This document shows positions 32,101 through 45,400 of a DNA stretch of 64,000 nt, piece after piece. The stretch comes from Takifugu bimaculatus. Its lineage: Eukaryota; Chordata; Actinopteri; Tetraodontiformes; Tetraodontidae. The position numbers and the translations under genes were made by a program. The stretch covers positions 7,556,929-7,620,928 of the forward strand of contig CP034986.1 of NCBI GenBank assembly GCA_004026145.2, written 5' to 3'. Position 1 is the stretch's first letter. Each line of letters begins with the position of its first letter. The notes under the pieces are model-generated. The model saw nothing but the letters and a program-made list of their open reading frames with translations. It was not told the DNA's origin and made no database searches.

Positions 32101-35100
32101 CGTCTATCACGTCAGAACCGGGGGAAAAGTCCACCGAGGGCTGAAGCTGCGGCCCCCGCACGCCTTTTCTTGTTGGCTCTATCACCTTTTTTTTCTAATT
32201 TCCGCTTCGTTTTACATGTCTGCCTGGAGGGAGCCACTACAGGAGATGCCCAAGGGTGTAGAAATGCACGTTTCTGTGCACTTGGGCTAGGACAAAGTGG
32301 CTGAACTTTTGCACATTCCCTTGCAGCTACATTCTTTAGCCTTTGTACTGCTAGCATCATCTTCGCACTGCATGACAACTTTATTTACTTGTGCAAGACT
32401 TGGAAAGCGTTAGCCTCTGAGCTCATGCTTTTAGACTTCTTTGTGTCTGGGGCTTCCAATAACCGTGCTGCTGTTTGCTCCGGCGAGCACGGGGTGGAAC
32501 ATTCTGATGTAAATCTGAAGCCAGGGTGGTTTTGAAAACATCCCATGCGTCATGTTTGATATAGGCCCAAGTGCTTTCGGCTTTGTAGCTTGGCTCGGGG
32601 CGCTTGAGGTGAAAGGTTAACGCAAGGCAAGGCACCATTTTGTTGACACCGTGTCGTCTTGTCTCGTATTAACCCCTTACCTTGAAGAGTTTCCTTGGCC
32701 TTTCCTTTCCTTTCCTTTGATGGTTGTTGTGATCGCAGCGTTGCCGGTGGAACATTCATTTCTACCGCGTCAGCATTTTTCGCCCGGCACATCCAGGATG
32801 TTTCATTCACAAAACACCCCCCCTCCCATCCCACCAGACTCCTGTTTACTTTCATTCAGGAGATTCGTACCTACATTTTATGTAAGCGGGAGTCAAAATA
32901 CAGGCAAATGCACATGGAGAGGTCATCTTTATTTTGTCAATCGGCAGGCTTAAATAGAAACGGTCACCTCTCCAGCAACCACATTGGGGCGGTTCTGGAT
33001 CTCTTCAGCGGAAGATGGTGTGTATACACAGGATCTCCCGTGTTGGGAAAGCCCCAGTAAAACCACCTCCGAGGGCTGTGAACAACCGCCACTCTCGCTT
33101 TATTAGATAAGCGAGGAGTGGCAGCGGCGAGCTCGGGCTCTAGCAAACCTGGACAGAAGGAATGCCTCCAGATTAATATCTCTATCAAAGCTTGATAGGG
33201 GGGCGTCCAATTTCTTGCACGGGTGTTTTTACAGAGCTTTCCAATTGAACACATCACTTAAATTGGATCCCCCCCCCCCAAAGCAAATTAGCTTGAGTGC
33301 ACATTTTATATGCATGTGAAATCATGTTTATCCGCCTTTCCGCTAAACCACACGGTGACATCACGGGCGCAAGTCTTGTATAAATGAATGGGTGTTAAAG
33401 TGGAACTATCTGTCATAATCTGCAGAAAGTGACCGGCTATGAGACGAGGCCAAGGTAGGAGGGTCCCAGGGGTAGATTTGGTTGGTCCTCAACCAACACG
33501 GTGCTGTTGGAGTCCCGGTATACGCTAGTACGTAGCATCTAGGCCGACTTCTGCATAAACTACTGGGGAGTCGGGGAATCTTGTAGCTAGTTTCCAGTGA
33601 CAGGCAACTATTTATTTTCTGCGAATGTTTGATCCCGGTTCTAATGCAATATCTAAATCCTGCAAGTCATCCCCCAGGAATAGCCACCGCTGGCGCCTCC
33701 AAGGGTGACATAGATCCAGGGTGATGAGCAGCCTTGTTTTAACCTCCCCACAAACGAGAGAGGTGGCTGATGTTGGTGAAACAAGGAATTGTCTGGTGAT
33801 AGCAGAACGTTCAAAGAGAAATAACAAAGTCGGGAGTCCTCCGATTCCAGGAAAGACGCCGCGTTATCTGCTAATGTTTCTTTGCATTGTCTGTTTGTTT
33901 AGCGAAGGGTGCCAGAGTTTTCCCGAAGAATCCGCCCGGTGGCATTCCTGCGGCGGTTGACGTCAGCAGGTTTTTGGCCCTTTGCGATGAATCACAATGA
34001 AGTCATACGCGTGTCATTTTGGGGAATAATCTATCGTCCGTGGTCGAGGAAAACAATGCTTTTCCTCCCCCGAAGAGAGAGCGCACGTTCGTGTCGCGGC
34101 TGATCATTTCTCACTCGCGGCCGCAGTTTATTTAGCAGTCAGTGTGGAACCGAACACGAGGTTTCACATGAGCTCATGGAAGAAAACTAGCATCCCATGA
34201 TTTATCGCTATGTAATTTGGACCTCAAAGGTTCTCCTTAGCCAATGCGATAGGTTCGAAAGGTCCGACTGCCTCGCTGAGAACGTTAAACTCTGCGATGT
34301 TTGTTTACATGCGGTCGGGTTTCCATCGAAATGCGAAGAACGTCGCTGAAATTCCCCTCAGATGTCGTTAGCGCGGCGTGAGGAGGAACACGGAGCAGGA
34401 ACACCACACTTCCCCGACCATGATAACAACTGTGAAACCAGACGGCAGCCTTGAACTGAGTCAGTCCTGAACTGCACAACCAGACACAAAGATGCTGCCA
34501 TCTTCACTTTTACTTTGACTTATCCGCGCGTGACCTCACTGGATGTGGGTTGAATGTCAGCTCTGACGCTCTCTTCTGCCAGGAATTCTTTTTTCTTTTT
34601 CCCTTCTATCGCCGCGCGGTGTTTGGGTCTCTCTCGGAGACGTGCAGCGGCCCGCGCTCATCGATGTTTGCGAGACTGCGCTCCGCAGCTGACTGGACGT
34701 TCTCGGAAAACAGCTTTGCGGTCGCCGCTAAGATCTCATTCCGTGCTCATTGGAGCACCATTGTAAGCTCCCTAATCGTTGCTATTCATGCTTCCGCATC
34801 TGTCGTGCGTGGGATGTCGTCTGCCCTCGGAACCAGGAGAAACGGGGTTTGAGCCATAGAGGTTCGGGGATCCTCCTCTGCTGAGGTGCTGTCGGATGCA
34901 ACCCTTCTGAAACAAAGGCTGCAGCAGTGATGCTCTGGTCAGTCTTGACAACTTGCAGATCCAACCCACCACCACCACCTCCTCCTGCTCCAGCAGTGAA
35001 TCATCAGCCCGGCGGAGTGAGTGGGGGGGGGCTGCAGAGGGTGGTTCATTCAGGGTTCAAGGCTTCCTCGCATTGTCCCCTTTCTGACAGTTCCCCCCGA

Positions 35101-38100
35101 GCACATGACCCGTCTCAGCCCGACCAACTTCAGCCATTTTACGCGGCTCCCGTGCTGCACACACGTCACTTCGGAGCACTTTGGCAAAGATGAACGGCTT
35201 TTTTTAGGCTTTCAGATCCTGCGGCGAGTTTCATTTCTACATCTCGTGTGCGCGGATCTGTTAGATTGAAAATGCGGCCGTTAGGAAACCTCTTGCATCT
35301 ACTCTCCGTGCGTTTTCCCTTCATCCTGGAATCTGCGCAGAGCTTTTTCACACGTAACTCGGACACAGCTTTATCATCCCAGGTGGCTGTTTTGCTGATA
35401 ACTGATTATTAAATGGGGATCTTTCGATGTGTTTTGATGCCGGGCCAAGCCATAATGTAGTTCCAAGAATTTTACTCATAAATTCCCGTGTAGCAAACAT
35501 CACGTTAGCGGCGACACATCCTGAAAGAGGAGCAAACATTCTTACAGGTCAGATGGACGGATGGGCAAATAAATCCACCTTTAGCCTCGGCGACCACTGT
35601 CAGATCTGCAGAAGGCTGGATTATAGGTGTCCTCCAGCGAACAGCACTGGGAACACTGGTTTTTGTCTCTGGGACACGTACGTGTGCACCTACGTCCCTG
35701 GTTGTTCCAGCCTCTGGGCCAGATTACACTTGTTAATGCGTACAGCACAGCGTCTTGAGGTCTTATTGATTGTGTGCCAGACCGAGACGAGATTTGAAAG
35801 TCCGTCCAGAGATCTCCATATGGAACATCGATGCCGGAGAGTGCGGTCAAGGAGGGGGGGGGCACGAGGAGGCCTTTCCTTTGGCTCCTCCGCCTCTGTC
35901 ATTAAGCTCTCCCATGTCAAAGGCAGATGGAGCCGCAACCCCTTGTGTGTGTGTATTTATGCGTAGAGGCACTTGCAAGTGCAGATTGATGCGACACACC
36001 CAACATGACACGCGCACGTGCACGTGCAACGTGGGGCCCTGTCCTTTCTTCTGCCCCCAGCAGGACATCGCTGGCAGACCTCTGCCATCGTTGCCATCTC
36101 CACCAACGCAGCGTCTTTAAATTTAGCGTCTTTAAATTTAAATGCCACATGCATTGATTTTTCTTCGTCCTCCATTATTTCATTCGTTTCAGTATTTGTA
36201 GCGACTCTGCCTTCAAGTCTTAGCTGACGTCTTGGGTCGTCGGCATGCGAGCTGGCACATGCCGGGCAGCGGAGCCAAGCCCAGAACAAGCCTCCGGCCC
36301 GGGTCACGTCTCTGCCTCTTTGGTTGCTGTCAGTAGTCTATTTGCTGCCCCCCCCTCCCCCCTTCTCTTGCATTGTCTCTCTTGTGCCATTACCACAAAC
36401 CATAAGCAACATAGTATAATACTGGTAGACGGTGTATACATTTAAAAATAGCCAGATGTTGACACTTTGCGTGTTATAGCTGCATGTGTTGTGTGTGACA
36501 TCAGTTTCCTGGTATTTCGTCAATAGGCTGCCAGGGTAAATGTAGCCAGCGGGCTCGGATTTCTTAATGTCTTCTGCCTTTTTTCTGCAGAAACACCTTC
36601 ACCTGCTTGGTGAGACTTGTTCGTTCCACCCGCGTTCTCTCAACACACTCGAAAATGTTTTTACTCTTTGGTCATGTAAGTGAGGTACGCGGTAATTGAA
36701 TTGTAGATTTGTTCCTGGTACTTCAACACAAGGTTTCTCGACTCTTTTCTTCTCCCGGTTCGGGGCTATTTTGGGATACCCCAGGCTTAATTTTCCTTAA
36801 AATGTCTGAAATCTTAATTCAGTTGACAAGCCTCCATTGTAGCAACGCATCCAGTACCTGTTAGCGCCCTCCTTCACACATTGCCATGGCTACCATTAGC
36901 ACCCGACTGGACAAACTACTGCAGACTTCAGCTTTAAAGACATTTGTTCCCTGATTATTTTTGGGACCATTAGTTGTTGAGTTTTAATCTGCAACGATAC
37001 CCTGAATCATCGCATTATGGCTTTTTTCTAGCTCATCCTTGTGTACTTGAGTTGCATGATAATTACTATTCTTTGTGGCACATAATGTTGAACAGGGATT
37101 ATATCTGCTGGTGCTGAGATGTCCCATGGACATGGAGGCCTTTGGTGGGTGATGATGAGGAGCGCTGGCACTATGGGGGCTGGTGATATCCACTGCCAGG
37201 GAAACCAGACACCTTTTATGATCCTAATCACTCTTGCTCTACCTTCCACTGCTGCCTGCAAAGCTTCTGTATGTTCAGGATTATTATTTTTACAGGGCAG
37301 AAAAGAAGGACGATCTCGCTCAGTCTATTCTGGGATCGGACTGCCTGGCGGTTACCCTCGGAGGTCAGAGTACCCACCCTTGACCTTGAACATGTGACGC
37401 AGAGCGTGCGGAGACGTTGGGTTGTGTTTAGCTCCCCTGGGAGCTTCCTGGGCTATCAAAACTAAACACGGGTGCTTCTGACCAAATGAAATTGAGAAGA
37501 AGCGGGATGAAGGCGAAAGCGGGAACAGAGAAATCGAGTCGCTAAACTTTCCGCCGCTTCCACGCTCGATTTAGTAAAGATGCATCGCACGTTCTCGAGC
37601 CTTCCGTGCATTGTTGACGCTGCTGAAGTGCGTTTGGCTTTTGAGGTGCGCGGCAGATGTCGCGCGGGACCTGTCTGAGTGTGTATTTCCGTCTCTTCTC
37701 AGCCTTCCGGGTGTTGACGTGTGTTTTTCCTTGTCATCCCTGTTAGACCTGTCAGTCACACCTGTCAAACACATCCCAGTACGAGCGGCAAGTCGGGTTT
37801 GCGCTCCCTCAATCAACCCCCCGCTGCATGTTAACGCGTGTTTGCATGTTAGCATGTATCTGTGGTTGCTTGATGCTCCCTAAATAGCAACTTCCACCCC
37901 TGCCTGTCAACAATACTTGGTATACAACCTGTCAGAAATGGAGAGATGCTTCCTGAAAGGTTAGCACGGTGCAACAACACGGTATACACTGGGTTCGGGT
38001 ACGAATTAGTAGTTTAGATCCGTTAACCTGAATTTGTTGTTGCAAGTCCCTTAAGCCCGAACGTGGAGAGAATGAGGTAATAAGTCACGTTTCTTCTTTT

Positions 38101-41100
38101 TGAGTTTACAGAAGCGGTCTCCATCTTGCTACCCACCAGTCTTTGATCCAGAATTGACAAACACACGGTGTGACTACAGCGTTTGCGGTCGCGCATGTTT
38201 TGTATGAAAGAGGCCCGAGGGGAGCTCGGGTACGAAGTTTCGCTCCGCGTCTTTAGGTCGTATCTGCCTGTGGAGGTGTTGGAGTTTACCACATAAATAT
38301 CATCCGTCAACCTGGCTGCTTTTGTGTGGAGCTTCTGAGAAGTTCAGGCGCAGCCGCCGCACATCTGTGGAGGCTGACTGCCTGTTTGGTCGGCAGCCAG
38401 CAAAACCAATAATAGCTGTTTTCCCCTCAATGCTATCGATTTATTTGGGTGCTGAAACTATCTGGCAAATCATCAATATATATCTGAATTTAATACCCAC
38501 ATTACAGGCATTTTCTCCCCCCCCCTGGGGTATTACTGCTTCCATCAGTTCCCCCCGTTGCTCCACTTGTCTGTCCCAGACGGCACAGAGAGCAAAACAA
38601 ATCCATCACCCTAAAAAAAGAAGTCGACTATCCGCGTGCATTCAGACAAACGGACTAGGACCTCGTACCAGCAGCAAATAATACCTGCGGTTTAAGCTGT
38701 TAGCACAGTTTACGGCTGTTGTTACTTCATTGTTTGTTGTAAACAGGGCAGGACCAACTTCAGACTCGCTCCTCAGTGTTGTGACGTCCTCAACGTGACA
38801 CCCAACACTTTGTAACGGCTCCTACCACTTAATCGGCTTTGGCACGCTCGCCAACCAGTAGCCATGCTAGCGTGAGTTAGTGGCCGTTTAACAAGCCTGT
38901 GGCGCTTTGGCGTCAGCTGTTCGCGCCGCCGTAGAGTCGACACAGCGTGTGCAGACGTCTGCTGAGCTGCTGCGTGTCGGCGCCCTCCGTTGTATCTTTT
39001 GGAATCGGTGACAGTACGCAGGAAGTTAGGAGGTGGCGAGCGATAAGGTGCGCAGAGCAAACCAGGAAGCGCGCGCTCTTCTAAGGGCACTTCCTTTTCT
39101 TCCCCTGACCTTTGACCTCATTAGAGAGTCTGTCGCAGAGGTGGAAGTTGCAGAGCGACTGGTGATGCATGTGTGAAACACTGCATGTGCATCCTTCAGC
39201 AAGGTTTCTCTTCGCTCTGCATCCTCACCATTTGTGGTTTCCTGTAGCTTGTGGAGGTGAGGCAAAGTTGAATTACTCCCCGGTTAACTCTTTCCCCACT
39301 CAGCACCATCCACCCTGCGTCGCCCCCCCCCCCCCCACTAATCTCACCTCCCGTGTTCCCAGTTACAGCATCGCTCTGCTATTTGCAGGGGAATGGGGGT
39401 TTAAGAGGGTGAGGAGGGGAGGAATTGGAATCCATTAGCCAGTTGAGGCATCTGTTTTTTTTCCACTGTGGGAACCTTATTGATCGCCCTCCTTTATAAT
39501 TATTCCACCTCTCCTCCTCCTCCTAGGCTCATGCACCAGTTTATCTTGTTTTTTTCCTGCTCTTTATCCCACCTTTCCTGCTTTTCCCCGTCGCGCTTAA
39601 ACTCATCCGAAGGGGTTTTTTTGCACGCCAGACTGTCCTGGTCAGTTATCGCCATCATCTACGACCTCGTGACATGAACCCACGCTGCGCGCTCTGCTAA
39701 CACATCCGCCCTACACAGGAAACAAAGGTCTGCCCCGCTTGTAGACATGGTCTACGTGGTCTCAAATCCACATGCAAATCTCCTTGGCTGCGTCACTGCG
39801 GCGCCTCAGAAGAATGCAGATTAGCCAGTTACGTTGCGTTGAAGGACCTCTTGGTAACGGCCGAGGTTGGATCAGAGGTGGACTGAAGCGTCTCCACGTG
39901 GCTGAACATCAGACCCGGCGATCTATTGATCACTTTTTTAGCATGGAATCGCTCAAGATGCCGGTAAAGACAAAGCGAAACCAACCGGGTTAACGGCTTG
40001 TTGTTGGCGTGATCTGCTCGACGGCCCAGCTGTGCTGACTTCAGCAAGGGCGCTCGCTCGCTTATCTGTTCCCTAAAAAATGACATTCTCGTGCGAACCT
40101 TACTTCATTTTAAAAATGCTGCGATCGTCTCAATTTCCTCTTCAAAAAGCAACTTAAGGGTGGGAATTGGACGTTTTTCTGTGGTAAACAGAAAGGATGT
40201 GCACTTTTTTTCTTTTTTTTTTTGTTCCACCGCCACTTGCTACTTTAATTTCCTGTTGAAATAATAGGAGAAGTAAATGTGTTGTGAGCACCAGCATCTC
40301 CTTTGACATACCAGCAATGAGAGAAATGACATGATAATTTGTAGATTTCACGCTGAGGAAAAAAAGAAGACGACGAAACGAGGCCTCGCTTCCCCTCGCT
40401 GCCCTTGAGGTTTAAATTTCAGACGCCGTGACACAGCGCAGGATCTCGGCTTCTTCTCTCCAAACGAACGATGCCGGCCGGAGGCTACCTGGCTAGCATG
40501 TTAATAGCCGACACGCAGCCAAGGCTTTCCAGGTGGAATTCCAAGTGTGCGAACGTGCCAAGACAAAGACTGTAATTTGACTGTATGAGCCTATTACGAG
40601 GCCGGTTATTGGGGGCAGCAGCCTCGTGCTGAATGACGTGTCGTCTTTAACCGCTTCCAGGTGAAATGGATATTGTCGCAGTTCCATAAATTTTATTTAA
40701 GCAAAGAGAGAATCAGCATACTGTGGTTGGCAATCCACTTTTATTTCCAGCCTGTTTTGACACGATGGAGATGGAGATAAGTCGGCGTCACGCCTCGCTC
40801 CCTTGACTTCGCCATTGTCTGGCGGCTGGTGTTGTGCGCCGCCGAGGCCGCGGTCACGAGCGGCGGTTTGTGTGCATAGGTGTTGCGTTGAGCAACTCGC
40901 TGTTTACCCTGCGTGTGTGTTTGTGGTCGACGGCCAGCCCACTCATGTTTCTGCTCACTCTGTCTTTGCAGGAAGTTCGGGGAGCGCCCTCAGCCACAGC
41001 GCCTAACAAGGTAAGCACGTGTGTCCTCACAAGCCTAGAAAAACACTGCTTATCAAGCACATCAGCTCAAACGCCGTTATGATGATAAAGGAATCTGCTC

Positions 41101-42349
41101 ACTGTGCTCAGAGTGGCCAGAAAGTGCTCCACACTTGATAATAAAATTTGAGGATGCGTGCGTGCAGGGACTTCCACATGTGGAAAGCTGTTTAGTGTAA
41201 AATTCCCAAATCCTTTGATATTTATTTGTTTTATGGCTGGAGACACTTTTTGCCCTTAACAGCGTGAAAAGATATAAACACATTTATTGATTTGCAGCTG
41301 GGTCAAAGGTGCTGCGGGACATTTCCTGCCGTGCTTTGGGCGAATTGCATCCCGTTATTTGGAGAGAAACAATTCCGTGTTAGCTTATAGCAGCGGCGCC
41401 GCAGGTTTCTGGTGAGCAGCATCTCGAGGAGCACGCGGACGAGCACGCACTCGAGGAGCAGCATTAACGACTGCTGTGGTTTGTTTTGCAGCGGCGCCGC
41501 GTTTGGTTGCACGCTACCGCGGCAACAGAGCTGCACGTGCATGTCTTCTGCGTGGTCTGGTTTTGGATAGCAAGGATGTGCCCCCTCAAGTAATGTGCGC
41601 AGCCAGTCCGCTGGGCTGCTCTGGTCTCGTGTAAGTGACCCGGCCTAATACGTGCACGTCTTTGGACCGCCGTCGTGTCCCCGCGCCACTCGCTCCCCTC
41701 CCCGCAGCAGCAGCAGCCCCCTGATCGTCTGTCACGCAGCCCCGCGGGGGCTTTTTAGGGCAGCTAAAGCTGTGCAGGTCCTGCAGGGCCACCCTGTCAG
41801 GAAGGCTACTCGGCTGGAAATATAATACAACACACACACCCAGAGCAGACACACATTTTAGATTCAGGCCGACACTTGAGCAGTCCCGACTGGATCAGGA
41901 TGCCTTCTGCAGTTATTCTCCCCAACAATGGCGCAGGCATCAGCCTCGGATGGAAGCGTAGGGTGGAAGTTTGGTTGTTATTTCTCGTCTGTCTGATATC
42001 TGGTCGCGTGTTTCAGCCGGAGGTTTCTGAAGTTGCAGTCCTGAGCTCATCGCATAGACCGATTGTCCCTTTAGGCCGGGACCGCGAGGTCATTCTAGGT
42101 GTCGCAGAGCCCCGCGAGAACAATTGAAAATTCCACCTCTGTGGTTTATTTCTCTTAAATGGATTGCGAGCAGTATGAATCGCCTTATTGTTGGTCTTAA
42201 TCTGAGCCTGGTGATTGAGATGTGTGTAATCTGCCTTTTGTGATTCACAAAGGTGCTGCCTGATCATCTAAATTAAGCTGCTGCAGCGTGCTGGCACCCT
42301 AACACGACCTGCTCAACATACATACATCCATCCATCCACCCTGTGTGTG

Positions 42350-42400
<51 letters not shown>

Positions 42401-45400
42401 GGTCTTGTGACAGCCTCTGCTTTGGTGTAGTGACTGACAGATGTACAGGACAGATGCCTGTCTGCTTTGCTGCATCTGTAGCCTGGCTTAACTTACACCC
42501 TCCCTACCCACCCACACACACACCCACCCACCCACCCGCCCCCCCCCACACACGCACCACCCCCACGGTGCCTCCTGTTTAATATGTGTCCCCTTTTTTC
42601 TGACCTGTCTGGCACTTTTGGTGCTCATCACACCTCTCCCTCCCCGTTAACCGCGTCTCCTCTCCCACTCGCGTGCGATAGACGCTCCTTTGTCAGCTGA
42701 ACCACAAAGTCAGCTGAACCCGAGCCGCTGTGATGACTCGGGTCCACCAGTTTGGGACTGGAGCACTGTTTGGAAACCAGTTTTGCAACCTTGGTACACC
42801 TGTAGGTCAACAACTCTCTGTTCTGCTTCCTGTCTGCTCACATGACGACTGGTTGCTGTGTGTGTGTGTGTGTGTGTGTGTGTGAGAGTGAGAGCAACTT
42901 TTAGTGTCGCCTGTATCATTTATTACCCCCCCAAAATGTAATAGTATGTTCCTTCATAAATCTTGGGCTTTGACAGCATTTCCCGCAGGATTACCCAAGA
43001 CTGCAGTGGGTGGCATTCTGACCACATGGGGGGTCTGGAGGCAGGCTTCAAAGAAATATGCGTATTTGTTACTCGAGAAGCAGATTAGGAGTCCGCGAGA
43101 TTTTGTCTAAATGCGCTACCGGGCCTCGGTTACACGTAAAATCCTCGGTGGCTTGTTCTCGTTGGCACTAACGGGACCCACGAGGAGTTCCTGTCTCAAT
43201 TGGGATGTTTTAGAACGGTTAAGTCTGAGCGTTCGACGCTCCGACGAAGCTCATCGGACGTCCCGGCGCCTGTCCGGACTTCATCGTTGATCTAAACATC
43301 AGATGGATCGATAATTTAATACATCCTCACAGCAAAGGCGGATTTGGCGTGAAACAAAGTAACTGTGTGTGTGTGTGAGTGTGAGACGTCCTCAGATCGC
43401 AGTTAAACGGTGTCAGATGTTTGGAATCCACCGACGTTTCCCGCTTCATCTTCAGTCGCGCTGGCCGGCGCTCAGCATCTTCGAGCAAACACTAAATAAA
43501 TAACCCGGCTGTAATTTGGTGCTTCCAACCTGCGACGGATCGAATTCCGGCCTCCTTTCCGCAGGAATAACGATCTCCGCTCACAGCGAAGTGAGAAATG
43601 AAACATTTCCCAATCTAAGTGGATAAACCCAAAATCCATCTCGGCTTTCCAGCTCCTCCTCTTCACCACCCTGACTCCACACACACACACACACACACAC
43701 AATCACTCACTCACTCATAGGGGCTTTTCATAACAAAGACCCCGTCTAAACCGGGCGTGCGGCCCAGGATTGCACGGCCGAGAGGGAAGCTGGCGTGTCA
43801 GGTGTCCCTGACATCTGTGTGTGCAGTTTAGCTTCGTACCCACTAAATTTCAGTCGAGGACTAGAGGTCGCGGAAGGTCACCGGGCTAATCTGAGAGCAG
43901 ATGATGCAGTATTTCTGACGAGGTATCGTTTCTACTTTTGTAGCTTCCTCTTCCACTCCCCCCCCCCCCCCCCCCCCCCCCTCCCCCAACAGGTCATTTA
44001 TTATTCACCCCTGAATGTATCTGTTGTGTATCACCCCCCTCCGGGTTGAGTTTCAACACGACTTGTCTCCCTCTGTGTTGTCGTCCCGCAGAGAAGCGAT
44101 GAGGAATTACCTGAAGGAGCGAGGCGACCAGACCGTCATGATCCTGCACGCTAAAGTTGCACAGAAATCCTACGGCAACGAGAAGAGGTGAGCGCCGCTT
44201 GACCGAACAAGATCCTTTTTTTATCTGTTTGTTTAATCTATTTGGCTCTTCCTCCGGTGCAGGATTAACACTTCGTATCCAAAGAGTGATTCTTGCGGTC
44301 CCGGAGGAATACTTTATCATTTTTGGATATTGGCCTTGTTTGCTCTCCCGCTGAAAGATTCGCGCAACTCCCATATCTGTAGGATAAACACGGGGCTGCG
44401 GTTAACATCTGGCCAGCTCAGCTTGATCACAGAGGGAAAATAGTTCCATCGGTTGTTTGTTTGAATCCCCCGAAACCTGCAACAGGCGACACGTCGCTGG
44501 AACTGGTCCCGAACGGCGACGGGAAAACACATTCCAGTTCGCCCCAAATGCAGCAGCGTGGACCTTTGACCCCCGGGGGGGGAGTCAAAGTGAGGTCAAA
44601 GGAGGAAACGTGAGGCCTCATTCAGGTGAAGGCTGCAGACGAGAGGAAGGAAAAGGGGGGACAGACGGGGAGTTTTGAGTGTTGGGAAAGGGAAGATAAA
44701 ACCCTCCCGGGAACATCCCAGTGAAACTCTGAAGATTTCATCAGTCCCGATAAACTCATGTGAACTTTTCTGGGACTTTTGCAACTTTTTAGAGTCAGTT
44801 GCTGCATTTGCGTTGTCTTCTGTCCCTTCTGTTCTGTTTGGACACAAACGTGGGGACACGGCAGCTTCTGCCGCTGCGATCCGTCTGGACCGCTGCCTCC
44901 CGGCCGCTCTCCAAGTGTTTTGCAATGGAAAATGTTTGTCTATTGATGACTTTCATTTGCGCTTCCCCACAAAGTCCTGTTCTTCAGCTGTGATTCTCTC
45001 GGTTATTGTGGGAGGCCTGTTCCTCTTGGTGGCTCGGCGGCCACAAAACACAGCGGCAAGACGTTTTCAGAGCCGAATTCTGTCAATGTTGGACGTTGGT
45101 TAAGGTGGCGGAGTCGCAAATATCGCTGGTCTGCACCCGCCGCTTATTTTTTGATCCTCTCCACCTTTTGGCCCCTTCAACTCTGCAACTTTTCCCCCTC
45201 AAACCCTTTTTGAAAGTCTGCCCGTCACCTTTTTACCTCTCGCTCTCAACCTTTTTATAGCCTTTTCCCTCCCTGCTCATTATGCAACTCCCTCCAGAGC
45301 GCCGTCCTCCGCTCGCCTCCTTGGCCCGAGCCCGCCAGCGCCGCTTGCAATCTCATCAGTCACGTCTCTCGGTAGAACTCCGAGACACTTCAGAGATTCG

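Larger units (their letters stand above)
41011..44091 (+). other. RBPJ: RBPJ intron 2
   Basis: This 3.1 kb intron is rich in simple repeats. No extra exon is seen. A C-homopolymer lies about 110 bp before the acceptor. Confidence 0.6.
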
